Source: Bradyrhizobium sp. LHD-71 (GTDB taxonomy: Bacteria; Pseudomonadota; Alphaproteobacteria; Rhizobiales; Xanthobacteraceae). Taken from it: a DNA stretch of 64,000 bases. The notes under the pieces were generated by a model, which was not told where the DNA came from, searched no databases, and saw nothing but the letters and a program-made list of their open reading frames with translations. Made by a program: the position numbers and the translations under genes. Shown one piece after another: positions 53,654 through 62,137 of this stretch. The stretch covers positions 62,001 through 126,000 of the forward strand of contig NZ_JAVIFX010000007.1 in NCBI RefSeq assembly GCF_031157255.1, in the 5' to 3' direction. Within the stretch, counting starts at the first letter, position 1. Each line of letters starts with the position of its first letter.

Positions 53654-55339
53654 TCAGATTGTAATGGCATAGGCGGGCTGTCGCGGGTCGGCGCCTGATC
53701 GAAAGAATCCCGTCTTCGGCTGATAGAGGATCGCTTCTACGGACGCAAAGCGACGCGAGTAGGCCGGCAGCATTTCGATCTTGTGGCCGAGCCCTTTCAA
53801 CTCGTCCGCAACGCCAGGCGTGAAACGATCCTCCAACGCCATCAGTCCCGGATAGTGACTATAGGGCGCAAATGAATTCGGAAAGCTAAGGCTGATAAAG
53901 CGGGGCGCATCGATCGCTTCCTGGATATCCATTCCGAAATGGAAGGCGTTGAGCGCGACTTGCAGCATGGCCTGGACCTGGCTGTCGCCCCCGGGAGCTC
54001 CGAACGGCATCACAGAGCCGTCATCGCGCAGAAGGATCGCCGGGTTTGGCGTGAGCCTCGGCCTCTTACCGGGCGCGACACCTGACGGATGCTTCGGATC
54101 AGGCCTCGATTGCGTGCCGCGGCCCGAAGGTACGATGCCAAGCCCCGGAACCACTGGTGAGCGCCACGAGGCATCCGAAGGCGTCGCCGAGAAAGCATTT
54201 CCCCAGCGATCGACGACACATAGATACGAGGTGTCGGGATCGCGCTCCGACGGCTGCGTCGCCGCCTTGAACGGCCCACTATTGTGGTAGAGGTTCGGCG
54301 GCATATCAGGCATGGCTGCGTTGCGGTCGATGCCCGCGACGCGCTTTCCGATGTGTTCGTCCGACAGTAAGGTCGACAGGCCGACATCCACAAAGCGCGG
54401 ATCACCGTAGTGATACTCGCGATCTGCGAATGCGCCCTTCAGGATTTCGACCAGCAGATGAATATAAGCCGGCTCGTTATGCTTCAGGCCCTCCAGCCCG
54501 GCGCGCTCGACCATCAGCAACGCCTGCACAAGCATCGGTCCCTGACACCATGGGCCGCAGGTAATGACCTGGAAATCCCGCCAGCGTATGATCACCGGGT
54601 CTTCATAGCGTGAGTGAAAATTCGCCAGGTCCTCGAACGAAAGATAGCCCCCTTCTTCCTTCTGATGCTGCGCAATCCGCGTCGCGATGTCGCCGCAATA
54701 GAAGGCCGCCCGCGCCGCTTCGAGCGCCGCAACTCGCCCCTTCCCGGCAGCGGCCCTCTCCTCGTCGACCATATACTGGATCGTTGCGGCAAGATCCGTC
54801 TGAACGAAACGTTCGTTCAGCCTCAGTGCACGGCCTTCGGGAAGGAACAGTTTGGCGTTGGTAGGCCAGCGCCGATAGTCCTCCTCGTGCTTGGCGAACT
54901 CGTCGGCGAGGAACTTGAAGACAGCAAAACCTTCTTTGGCAAAGCGGATCGACGCGGCGGCCACGTCACCAAAGGACATCGTGCCGAAGTCCTTTAAGGC
55001 GGTGATCCATGCATCGGGCGCTGCCGGCACCACGGTCCGCAGCACGCCGAGCGGCATTGTGCCGTTGTGTTCGCGCATGAACAGGTCTTGCGGGAACGAT
55101 TTCGGCCAGTGACCCAGGCCGGCGATCGTGACGACCTTCCCCGCGCCGGTTCGGATCATGATCGGCGCGACGCCGGCAAAATTCACCTCGTCGGGATGCA
55201 GGACCGCCAACGCCATTCCAGCGCAACATCCCGCATCGATGGCATTGCCTCCGTTCTCGAGAATTGAGAAGGCTGCTGCGGCGGCCAGATAGTGTCCTGC
55301 GGACACGGCGTGCTGAGAGCCATAGAGAGTCGGACGCAT
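53654..55339 (-). CDS. Gamma-glutamyltransferase-family Ntn hydrolase (second of two)
   Basis: 561 residues; cleavage is expected before T370 in RDPDTSYLCVVDRWGNAFSAT, giving the Thr nucleophile a Ser rather than Thr as next residue, unlike copy 1 (HTTH). GGNAIDAGCCAGMALAV (about 30-46) and APGKRPRLTPNPAILL plus FGAPGGDSQVQAMLQV are family marks. No signal peptide. This DTSYL subgroup includes cephalosporin-acylase-like and oxamate-type relatives, so the substrate may be an acylated amine. ATG at 55339 has AAGGAAAAGG. Box 7 lies 100 bases upstream. It is distant in sequence from copy 1, so not a recent duplicate. Confidence 0.88.
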   Translation of the reverse strand: MRPTLYGSQHAVSAGHYLAAAAAFSILENGGNAIDAGCCAGMALAVLHPDEVNFAGVAPIMIRTGAGKVVTIAGLGHWPKSFPQDLFMREHNGTMPLGVLRTVVPAAPDAWITALKDFGTMSFGDVAAASIRFAKEGFAVFKFLADEFAKHEEDYRRWPTNAKLFLPEGRALRLNERFVQTDLAATIQYMVDEERAAAGKGRVAALEAARAAFYCGDIATRIAQHQKEEGGYLSFEDLANFHSRYEDPVIIRWRDFQVITCGPWCQGPMLVQALLMVERAGLEGLKHNEPAYIHLLVEILKGAFADREYHYGDPRFVDVGLSTLLSDEHIGKRVAGIDRNAAMPDMPPNLYHNSGPFKAATQPSERDPDTSYLCVVDRWGNAFSATPSDASWRSPVVPGLGIVPSGRGTQSRPDPKHPSGVAPGKRPRLTPNPAILLRDDGSVMPFGAPGGDSQVQAMLQVALNAFHFGMDIQEAIDAPRFISLSFPNSFAPYSHYPGLMALEDRFTPGVADELKGLGHKIEMLPAYSRRFASVEAILYQPKTGFFRSGADPRQPAYAITI

Positions 55340-55439
55340 TCCTTTTCCTTATTCTTCGTTTGAAGAAAGCGCGTCTAGAGTCGTCAGCGAGTGCTGCACG
55401 ATGCAACGTAGCCCGAGCTATCTGCGGCCGCAACAAGGT

Positions 55440-55455
55440 TTTCATATGGATGAAA
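55440..55455. promoter_or_regulatory. TTTCAYNNNNRTGAAA box 7
   Basis: TTTCATATGGATGAAA, perfect match, 101 bases upstream of the second gamma-glutamyltransferase gene and just after the terminator of the alanine dehydrogenase gene. Confidence 0.65.
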
Positions 55456-55486
55456 TCGGCGGCGGCTACCGCGGAATGCCGGTAAT

Positions 55487-55516
55487 AAAAAAAGGCGCCG
55501 CGAGTGATCGCGGCGC
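55487..55516 (-). terminator. Rho-independent terminator of alanine dehydrogenase
   Basis: On the minus strand the 9-base stem GCGCCGCGA / TCGCGGCGC (arms 55508-55516 and 55495-55503, loop of 4) is followed by CC and seven T (55487-55493). It ends 29 bases after the ald stop (55546). Confidence 0.85.
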
Positions 55517-55545
55517 ACAGTTTGCGGGAGCACACCCCGGGGGAA

Positions 55546-56661
55546 CTAAGCGACCAATCGTTCGGCAGGAACGAACTTGAGATTCTGCGCATGGGCGACG
55601 GGCTCGCACGTCACCTGATTACGAACCACGTTCAATCCCGCCATCAGATGCCGGTCTTCAAAACACGCGCGCCTCCAGCCCTTCGTCGCGAGCGCCAGCA
55701 CGAACGGCAGCGTCGCGTTGTTGAGGGCGAGGGTCGACGTCCTGGCGACCGCGCCCGGCATGTTGGCTACGCAATAATGAACGATCCCGCCCAACACATA
55801 CGTCGGGTCATCGTGTGTCGTCGGTTTTGAGGTCTCGAAACAACCGCCCTGATCGATCGAAATGTCGACGAGCACCGACCCCTTCTGCATCGTTCCAAGC
55901 ATCGCGCGCGTGACGAGCCGCGGCGCTGTCGCACCAGGAACGAGCACTGCGCCGATCACCAGGTCCGACTGCTGAACCTGATCCTCGATGGTCGCTCGCG
56001 TCGCGTGTAAGGTTTTCAGACGGCCCTCGAAACGGGCCTCCAATCTTTTCAAGGCATCAGACGAACGGTCGAGCACGGTCACGTCCGCGCCCATTCCAAG
56101 GGCGATCGTCGCGGCGTGCGAACCGGAAACACCGCCGCCCAGGATTACGACCTTCGCCGGCAGCACGCCGGGTACGCCGCCCAGCAAGACGCCGCGCCCA
56201 CCTTGCGCCTTTTGCAGCGCCGTGGCGCCGACTTGCGGCGCCAGTCGGCCCGCCACTTCCGACATCGGGGCGAGCAGCGGAAGCGCGCCAGATGGCGACG
56301 TGACTGTCTCATAGGCAATGCAGACAGCGCCCGACTCGACGAGATCCGCCGTCTGTGGGCGATCCGGGGCAAGGTGCAGATAGGTAAACAGCACCTGATC
56401 CGACCGCAGCATCGCCCTCTCTTTGGGCGACGGCTCCTTGACCTTCACGATCATGTCGGAGGTAGCGAACAGCTCGCTGGCGTTTTCGATGATCACCGCG
56501 CCAACCCGGACATACTCCTCATCGGAGAACCCGGCACCGAGACCCGCACCGGCCTCGACAAAGACTTCGTGTCCGGCGGTGACGAGCTCCTGGATTGACG
56601 CCGGCGTCAGACCGACACGGTATTCGTGGTTCTTCGTCTCTTTGGGAACACCGACTTTCAT
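55546..56661 (-). CDS. ald: Alanine dehydrogenase
   Basis: 371 residues, normal length. N-terminus MKVGVPKETKNHEYRVGLTP with the substrate Arg/Lys region, FTYLHLAPDRPQT (catalytic His), NAD+-binding VILGGGVSGSHAATIALGMGADVTVLDRS (about 168-196), and IDQGGCFETSKPTTHDDPTY, all typical. It interconverts alanine with pyruvate and ammonia using NAD+, so it can regenerate pyruvate for the class III aminotransferases nearby. ATG at 56661 follows GGGGAAAG. A strong terminator follows. It is divergent from an Lrp-type regulator gene, as in other alanine-utilising rhizobia. Confidence 0.95.
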   Translation of the reverse strand: MKVGVPKETKNHEYRVGLTPASIQELVTAGHEVFVEAGAGLGAGFSDEEYVRVGAVIIENASELFATSDMIVKVKEPSPKERAMLRSDQVLFTYLHLAPDRPQTADLVESGAVCIAYETVTSPSGALPLLAPMSEVAGRLAPQVGATALQKAQGGRGVLLGGVPGVLPAKVVILGGGVSGSHAATIALGMGADVTVLDRSSDALKRLEARFEGRLKTLHATRATIEDQVQQSDLVIGAVLVPGATAPRLVTRAMLGTMQKGSVLVDISIDQGGCFETSKPTTHDDPTYVLGGIVHYCVANMPGAVARTSTLALNNATLPFVLALATKGWRRACFEDRHLMAGLNVVRNQVTCEPVAHAQNLKFVPAERLVA

Positions 56662-56794
56662 AAAATGTCTTTCCCCTGCAGGACTCTTTCAGGATATCGA
56701 AAGCCCTACGATTGATGTCACCGAATAATGCGGCTAGTTTTTTCCATGGCGCCGTTTTCGGGCGCCGATAGGGACGCTCGCGAGGTTTTCCTGC

Positions 56795-57265
56795 ATGCCC
56801 GATCTCGACAAGATTGATCTCGCGCTACTCTCTGCACTCACGCGATCGGGACGCGCGTCGCATGCGACATTATCCGAAGAGATCGGGCTGTCGCCAACGG
56901 CCTGCGCAAGACGGCAAAAGCACTTGGAAGATCAAGGCGTCATCACCGGCTATCAGGCAATTCTCGGCCTGGATACTTTGGGACTGACAACCACGATCAT
57001 CGTTCGCATCACGCTGGAAAGCCAGAACGAGGAAGCACTCCGCAAGTTCGAGCAGGCGATTGCGGCCTGTCCATCGGTGGTGCGATGCTTTCTGATGTCA
57101 GGGAGTGATGATTATCTGGTCACCGTGCTTGCTCGCGGCATCGAGGATTACGAGCATATCCACAAGACGCAGCTTTCCCGCCTGCCGAAAGTCGCGCGAA
57201 TTCAGTCCAGTTTCGCGATCCGAGAGATAGTCAACCGATCGGTCCCTCTTACCGCTCTTGGATAA
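56795..57265 (+). CDS. Lrp/AsnC-family regulator, probably of alanine dehydrogenase
   Basis: 156 residues. HTH at about 5-55: LDKIDLALLSALTRSGRASHATLSEEIGLSPTACARRQKHLEDQGVITGYQAIL. The ligand-binding RAM-like domain follows (VVRCFLMSGSDDYLVTVLARGIEDYEHIHKTQLSRLPKVARIQSSFAIREIV, about 90-145). ATG at 56795. The divergent layout with ald and the general role of such proteins (AldR/BkdR-like) suggest alanine-responsive control. The gap has an imperfect palindrome TTTCAGGATATCGAAA (56687-56702), near the ald start. Confidence 0.88.
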   Translation: MPDLDKIDLALLSALTRSGRASHATLSEEIGLSPTACARRQKHLEDQGVITGYQAILGLDTLGLTTTIIVRITLESQNEEALRKFEQAIAACPSVVRCFLMSGSDDYLVTVLARGIEDYEHIHKTQLSRLPKVARIQSSFAIREIVNRSVPLTALG

Positions 57266-57288
57266 GCCCCCTTACGGTCGTCTGCACG

Positions 57289-58614
57289 TCATGCGACGCG
57301 TTTGAGCGCATCGGAGAGCTTCGCCACGATCTCGTCGATGTGCTCCCGTTCCACGATCAGCGGCGGCGAAAAGGCGATGATATCGCCTGTGACGCGAATC
57401 AAAAGGCCGCGCTCAAAGCAATCGACGAAGACGTCATAGGCGCGGGCGCCAACCGCATTGGGCCGCGAGGTCAACTCGATCCCGGCGATGATTCCTATCG
57501 TCCTGATATCGACGACATGGGGCAGTCCCTTGAGGCTGTGCATCGCCTCTTGCCAGTATTCTGCAAGCTGTGCGCCGCGGGTCAGCAACCCCTCTTTTTC
57601 ATAGATGTCGAGCGTGGCGAGGCCTGCCGCGCAGGCAGCCGGATGTCCCGAATAAGTGTAGCCATGGAACAGCTCGATCTGGCTCTCCGGCCCCTGCATC
57701 AGGGCGTCGTGGATCTTGCGGCTTGCGAACACCGCTCCCATAGGCAAGGCGCCGTTCGTCAGGCCCTTGGCCGTCGACATCAGGTCCGGCTTTACGCCGA
57801 AGTAATCAGCGGCAAATGGCGTGCCGAGACGGCCAAAGCCGGTGATCACCTCATCGAAGATCAGTAGAATGCCGTGCCGATCGCATATGGCGCGCAACTT
57901 CTGCAGGTAACCTTTGGGAGGAACGAGAACACCCGTCGAGCCCGCGACCGGCTCGACGATCACTGCCGCGATGCTGTCGGCACCATGCAAGCCTACCAGG
58001 CGTTCAAGGTCGTCGGCCAGCTCAGCACCATACTGCGGCTGCCCCTTCGCATAGGCGTTCCGCGCCGGGTCGTGGGTGTGGGGTAGATGATCGACGCCGG
58101 GCAGATGGGTTGGAAAGGCGCGTCGGTTGTTGACCAGACCGCCAACTGAAATGCCGCCAAATCCGACGCCGTGATATCCGCGTTCGCGACCGATCAGTCG
58201 CGTCCGTGTCCCCTGTCCGATCGCTCGTTGATACGCGAGCGCTATCTTCAGTGTCGTATCGACCGATTCCGAGCCTGAATTCGTGAAAAAGATTCGATCA
58301 AGGCCTGCAGGCGCGATCGCAGCCAGCCGCTCGGAAAAATCGAAGGCGATCGGATGCGAGAGCTGAAAGGACGGCGCGTAGTCCAGCTCTGCCAACTGCC
58401 GCTCCACCGCCTGAGCAATTTCACGCCGACCATGTCCGGCATTGACGCACCATAGACCAGCGGTGCCGTCGAGCACCTTGGCGCCATCTGCACGGGCATA
58501 GTGCATCCCTGCGGCCGAGACGAGCAGACGTGGCGCCGCCTTGAACTGGCGATTGGCCGTGAACGGCATCCAGTAGCTATCGAGGCTTCTGATATTCGAC
58601 CGATAGATGTTCAT
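57289..58614 (-). CDS. Class III aminotransferase, omega-amino acid:pyruvate type
   Basis: 441 residues from ATG at 58614 (GGGAGCGAGCGC upstream). FFTNSGSESVDTTLKIALAYQRA, RERGYHGVGFGGISVGG, VIVEPVAGSTGVLVPPKGYLQKLR, IFDEVITGFGRLGTPFAADYF and Schiff-base Lys in STAKGLTNGALPMG are all present, closest to omega-amino acid:pyruvate aminotransferases (beta-alanine, 4-aminobutyrate or putrescine-like donors, alanine as product). Alanine formed can be taken back to pyruvate by the neighbouring ald. It is divergent from the PuuR-like gene. A TTTC-N8-GAAA box sits 114 bases upstream. Confidence 0.92.
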   Translation of the reverse strand: MNIYRSNIRSLDSYWMPFTANRQFKAAPRLLVSAAGMHYARADGAKVLDGTAGLWCVNAGHGRREIAQAVERQLAELDYAPSFQLSHPIAFDFSERLAAIAPAGLDRIFFTNSGSESVDTTLKIALAYQRAIGQGTRTRLIGRERGYHGVGFGGISVGGLVNNRRAFPTHLPGVDHLPHTHDPARNAYAKGQPQYGAELADDLERLVGLHGADSIAAVIVEPVAGSTGVLVPPKGYLQKLRAICDRHGILLIFDEVITGFGRLGTPFAADYFGVKPDLMSTAKGLTNGALPMGAVFASRKIHDALMQGPESQIELFHGYTYSGHPAACAAGLATLDIYEKEGLLTRGAQLAEYWQEAMHSLKGLPHVVDIRTIGIIAGIELTSRPNAVGARAYDVFVDCFERGLLIRVTGDIIAFSPPLIVEREHIDEIVAKLSDALKRVA

Positions 58615-58727
58615 GCGCTCGCTCCCGCTTGGAGGCAAAGCGCATGGTTTCTGTGCCCCAACAAGATCTTTTCTGATTGGCGCTAAGCCATTGAAATATA
58701 TTGTGCCACCTTCAAGGGTTTGCTCTA

Positions 58728-58743
58728 TTTCGAACAGGTGAAA
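58728..58743. promoter_or_regulatory. TTTCAYNNNNRTGAAA box 8 (imperfect)
   Basis: TTTCGAACAGGTGAAA, with two changes in the left arm, 17 bases before the PuuR-like start at 58760 and between it and the aminotransferase gene. Confidence 0.5.
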
Positions 58744-58759
58744 CGGGTGGGTTGGTCAA

Positions 58760-59308
58760 ATGACTGTCGATGTCGGGCGCAGGCTTCGTTATGTCCGGAC
58801 ACGTCACGGCCTGTCGCAACGCCAGCTGGCAAAACGTGCGGGCGTTACCAACTCGACCGTGTCGTTGATTGAATCGAATCACACCAATCCATCGGTCGGC
58901 GCTTTGAAACGTATCCTGGACGGAATTCCGATCGGGCTGGCGGAGTTCTTTTCTTTGCAGCCGGAACAACCGAAGAAGGTATTCTACCAGTCTGACGAAC
59001 TCGTAGAGATCGGCAAGGGTCGCATCTCCTACCGCCAGGTCGGCGAGAACCTGTTCGGACGCGCCTTGCAGATCCTGAAAGAGCGGTACGAGCCCGGTAC
59101 TGACACAGGAAAGATCCCGCTCTCGCATGACGGCGAGGAAGGAGGGATCATCATCTCAGGGCGCCTTGAAGTCACGGTCGATAACGAGCGCCACGTTCTC
59201 GGCCCCGGAGACGCGTACTATTTCGAAAGTCGTCGACCGCATCGCTTTCGATGCATCGGGCCAAAAGCTTGCGAGGTCGTGAGCGCCTGCACGCCACCCT
59301 CGTTCTGA
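58760..59308 (+). CDS. XRE-cupin transcription regulator, PuuR-like (second of two)
   Basis: 182 residues. HTH at about 6-60 (VGRRLRYVRTRHGLSQRQLAKRAGVTNSTVSLIESNHTNPSVGALKRILDG), then a cupin (about 105-175: GEEGGIIISGRLEVTVDNERHVLGPGDAYYFESRRPHRF). The length, domain spacing and C-terminus ACTPPSF closely parallel E. coli PuuR (ending AHTPTTF), the putrescine-responsive repressor of the puu genes. It is thus a strong candidate for the TTTCAY boxes, though PuuR of E. coli has a different site. ATG at 58760, just after an imperfect box that may allow autoregulation. Confidence 0.88.
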   Translation: MTVDVGRRLRYVRTRHGLSQRQLAKRAGVTNSTVSLIESNHTNPSVGALKRILDGIPIGLAEFFSLQPEQPKKVFYQSDELVEIGKGRISYRQVGENLFGRALQILKERYEPGTDTGKIPLSHDGEEGGIIISGRLEVTVDNERHVLGPGDAYYFESRRPHRFRCIGPKACEVVSACTPPSF

Positions 59309-59312
59309 TTTC

Positions 59313-60230
59313 CTAACTTTCGAAACCCAGCACACGCGCGGTGTTGGTGGCGACCATTTTGTGAATGTCTGCGTCCTCGTAGCCGAGGTCCATGCACAGC
59401 TCCACGCCGCGCCGGAAGCCTTCGAGCGGACTTTCTCTCCCGGCCTGGCCAAGGTCCGAACACAGGATGGTGCTATCGACGCCCGCAGCGTCGATCTGTC
59501 GGCGCAGATCGGATGGCGTTCGTCCTTCGATGACCTTCTTGCCGAGAAACATCGCCAACGAGTGCTCGACGGCAGCACCCATGGCTGCGATGCCTTTGAC
59601 GTCGTTAAGGCTTGCGCCGACGATGTCCTCAGGGTGCGTAAAAATCAGGCGTTTGACGCCGCGACGCTGCGCTTCCTCGAATACCAGCCAGGTCTCGCTG
59701 ACGTGGATGTGGCCGCTGGCGAGCACCATGTCGTTCTTGGCGACGATATCCAGGACTTCCTTAACGTCGTCGCGGACCTTGTCACCTGCATCCACCACCG
59801 GGACAGGCGATGCCGGACGCATCTTCGTCGTCGAGGCGGGGTGCGACCACGTTGCCGTCTTCTCCCAGCGAAGATGGTTTTCCGCTGCCAGCGTCGGCAT
59901 CCACACGATCCTGCCGCCCATCGCGGCGGTGTGCTCGACGGCATAGGGATTCATGCCACCGACGACATTGTTGAGCACAATGCCCGAGAAGATCTTCGCC
60001 TTCAGTTCCGGGTAATGGGCGCTGATCAGCGCAGCGGTCGCGACACCCGCATAGTCGTGGTCCTTGGTGACAACCGCCGCAAATCCGGCGTCCGACATCT
60101 GCCGCACCAGTTCGAGATGGTCGAGCGAGCGCCTGGCGATGGACGGCCCGCTGTGAACGTGCGGGTCGATGGCATCCTTCAGGATCACTTCGATCCGCTC
60201 TTTGCGAGACAATTTTTCTGGTGTCGTCAT
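59313..60230 (-). CDS. DUF6282-family amidohydrolase-like protein
   Basis: 305 residues. Metal-site residues follow the amidohydrolase pattern: H24 and H26 in DPHVHSGPS, H174 and H176 in ASGHIHVSE, H199 in FTHPE and D259 in LCSDLGQ, so a TIM-barrel metallohydrolase or lyase is expected. The family is uncharacterised as far as I know. It is the third gene of a unit with an HpcH/HpaI aldolase-like enzyme and a bicupin protein, at 48- and 54-base spacings. The start ATG 60230 is followed by MTTPEKLSRKERIEVIL. A part in degrading an aromatic or sugar-acid-derived compound is inferred from its neighbours. Confidence 0.8.
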   Translation of the reverse strand: MTTPEKLSRKERIEVILKDAIDPHVHSGPSIARRSLDHLELVRQMSDAGFAAVVTKDHDYAGVATAALISAHYPELKAKIFSGIVLNNVVGGMNPYAVEHTAAMGGRIVWMPTLAAENHLRWEKTATWSHPASTTKMRPASPVPVVDAGDKVRDDVKEVLDIVAKNDMVLASGHIHVSETWLVFEEAQRRGVKRLIFTHPEDIVGASLNDVKGIAAMGAAVEHSLAMFLGKKVIEGRTPSDLRRQIDAAGVDSTILCSDLGQAGRESPLEGFRRGVELCMDLGYEDADIHKMVATNTARVLGFES

Positions 60231-60278
60231 TCTCGAAATCCCAGGATCAGTGCAATGGACCGGGGTCTGTTCAACCCC

Positions 60279-61190
60279 TCATGTCCGATCAGGCATCGGG
60301 TAGTCGTCCGCATTCAGCACCCAGCCCTCTTTCATCGAAAAATCGACCCGAGGCGGCGAGAATATATCGACGAGTTGGTTCAAACCCGGCCCGATCGCCC
60401 GTGTCGTATGCGTCGCTGGCGGTGGAATGACCGCGGCGGACGGCGCCGCACAACGCTCGTGCTCGTCTTCTCTCCAGGCGGCCATGTCTGGAATCCACGG
60501 CCATCGGATATCGTGGATGAAATCGCCATCAAGCGCCAATGAGCACTGCTCGAAATCGTCGTGAAAGTGCGGCGATAATTTCGAGGTGTCGCGCGGGCCC
60601 GCTTTCGGCTCCAGATAGTTGATCATGAAGTTCGTGCAGCGAAATATCCGTCCGAAACGTCCCTGCTCGCCCTTTACGTCCAGGCTGTAGTGCCTGACCC
60701 TGTAACCGCCCTTCGGCTCCGGCCACGGTTCGAACGGCGGGATATTGGGATGCGGCTCGGCGTATGAGTCCGCGTTCGAGCACTTGGACGCCAGATCCTT
60801 TGCCTTGAAGCTGAAGAGGCGAACGATCCGACCGCCTTCGGGCAGGGTTATGCGGCTATCGCCAGGCGGCACGAACGCGATCGAATGGCCGGGCACCATC
60901 ACGGTTTCGCCTGCGGCGGTAATTTCGACAGCAACGTCCCGGTCCGGGATCAGGACCGCGTACTCATCGGGATGTCCCTGTCGGACGAACGCCGCTTCCG
61001 GCTTTGTTTCGCTGTAGCACAGGATGAAATTCTGGCCGCGCATGTACCACGACCGTCCGCTGGCGTCGTCGTCGCGCGGGGCGGTCTCGTAGAACTTTGC
61101 ATACTCTGCGCCACTGAACGCGGTCGGCGCAGGCGCCTTCCGCTCAGAAGGCTTGGCAAGGGCTGCTCTCGGATCCCCCGCTGCATACAT
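60279..61190 (-). CDS. Bicupin protein of unknown function
   Basis: 303 residues from ATG at 61190; GAAGGAG lies six bases ahead, while the ATG two codons earlier touches it. The N-terminal cupin has EYAVLIPDRDVAVEITAAGETVMVPGHSIAFVPPGDSRI (about 80-118). The C-terminal cupin has SPHFHDDFEQCSLALDGDFIHDIRWPW (about 210-236), where His-x-His-x5-Glu-like residues could bind metal. Two cupins suggest a dioxygenase, isomerase or decarboxylase of the bicupin type, but no named family is clear to me. It is the middle gene of the HpcH/HpaI, bicupin, DUF6282 unit. Confidence 0.72.
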   Translation of the reverse strand: MYAAGDPRAALAKPSERKAPAPTAFSGAEYAKFYETAPRDDDASGRSWYMRGQNFILCYSETKPEAAFVRQGHPDEYAVLIPDRDVAVEITAAGETVMVPGHSIAFVPPGDSRITLPEGGRIVRLFSFKAKDLASKCSNADSYAEPHPNIPPFEPWPEPKGGYRVRHYSLDVKGEQGRFGRIFRCTNFMINYLEPKAGPRDTSKLSPHFHDDFEQCSLALDGDFIHDIRWPWIPDMAAWREDEHERCAAPSAAVIPPPATHTTRAIGPGLNQLVDIFSPPRVDFSMKEGWVLNADDYPMPDRT

Positions 61191-61244
61191 TTGCATCTCC
61201 TTCGTTGCTTGCGCTCGTTTCACCCCACCCGAATGCCCCGCGGT

Positions 61245-62033
61245 TCAGACCTCGGTTCGGGAGAACTCCTTCAGCGCCTCAGACGCTGCCCGGCGAAGGA
61301 ATCCCTGATCAGATGAGACGATGAAAGCCGTCGCGCCGAGTTCCTGAAACGATCGCGCCTCAGTCGCGGATCCGACCATCACGCAGACGGGCTTGTTGGC
61401 AGAACGCGCAGCCGCCGATATCCGCCGAACCGCGTCCTGCACTTCGGGAGCTGATGACGACTCGGCACCGAGCGACACCGTGAGGTCCCCTCGCCCGATG
61501 AAGAAACCATCGATCCCCTCGACCCCCGCAATTGCATCGATCGTCTCGAGTGCTTCCGGATCTTCGATCATCGCAATAACGGTGGTTCTCGCGTCGGACC
61601 GAGCGACATTTGTCCACACGGGCGTTGCGCCGTACCGACCCGCTCTCGCCGAGCCGGAATACCCGCGACGCCCTCCACCGTATCTGCTCCAGGACGCAAT
61701 CTCTCTCGCCTTGTCGGCCGAGAAAACGTGCGGCACCAGAACGCCGGCAGCACCACAGTCGAGAGCCGACAGAATGCTTGAGGCTCTCGCCTCGTCCACG
61801 CGCACGATCGATGCGATGTTGCTCGCGCGCGCTGCCAACAAGGCGATATCGATCGCGCCACGATCAAAAGGCGCATGCTCCTGATCGATCACGACAAAGT
61901 CGAACCCGACGTCGCCAAGGATCTCGATTGCATGGCTTGTCTGTGTCTTGATGAATGTGCCGACAAGGCGTTCACGCGCTGAAAACCGCCGGCGGAAATC
62001 GTTCCCGGATTCGACGTTTGTCCTGGGATTCAC
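61245..62033 (-). CDS. HpcH/HpaI-family aldolase/citrate lyase-like enzyme
   Basis: 262 residues from GTG at 62033, after GGAGATAGCGCT; the frame continues further upstream but into the operator. Arg/Gln pattern of class II pyruvate aldolases: VGTFIKTQTSHAIEILG, base His in IDQEHAPFDRG (H53), metal ligand Glu in AMIEDPEALE and Asp in FIGRGDLTVSLG. These enzymes cleave 4-hydroxy-2-oxo acids to pyruvate (or oxaloacetate/malyl units) and an aldehyde, using Mg2+ or Mn2+. First gene of the three-gene operon, divergent from an IclR regulator gene. Confidence 0.88.
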   Translation of the reverse strand: MNPRTNVESGNDFRRRFSARERLVGTFIKTQTSHAIEILGDVGFDFVVIDQEHAPFDRGAIDIALLAARASNIASIVRVDEARASSILSALDCGAAGVLVPHVFSADKAREIASWSRYGGGRRGYSGSARAGRYGATPVWTNVARSDARTTVIAMIEDPEALETIDAIAGVEGIDGFFIGRGDLTVSLGAESSSAPEVQDAVRRISAAARSANKPVCVMVGSATEARSFQELGATAFIVSSDQGFLRRAASEALKEFSRTEV

Positions 62034-62137
62034 AGCGCTATCTCCGCGCACAATTGTACCATTGGCCGCCTCGCGACGCGTGCAGCCAGCGTCGCCATTC
62101 TCTCGAAAAGAGAACCGACATCCAGTGACATGAGAGG

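Noticed and set aside
56687-56702. TTTCAGGATATCGAAA as a ninth box in the ald/Lrp gap
   Set aside because: It departs from the box at two or more fixed positions of the right and left arms and may be an Lrp site instead; left out of the regulon list.
56748-56766. GGCGCC repeated around GTTTTCG before the Lrp gene
   Set aside because: Two short self-complementary GC-rich words are expected by chance in this base composition.
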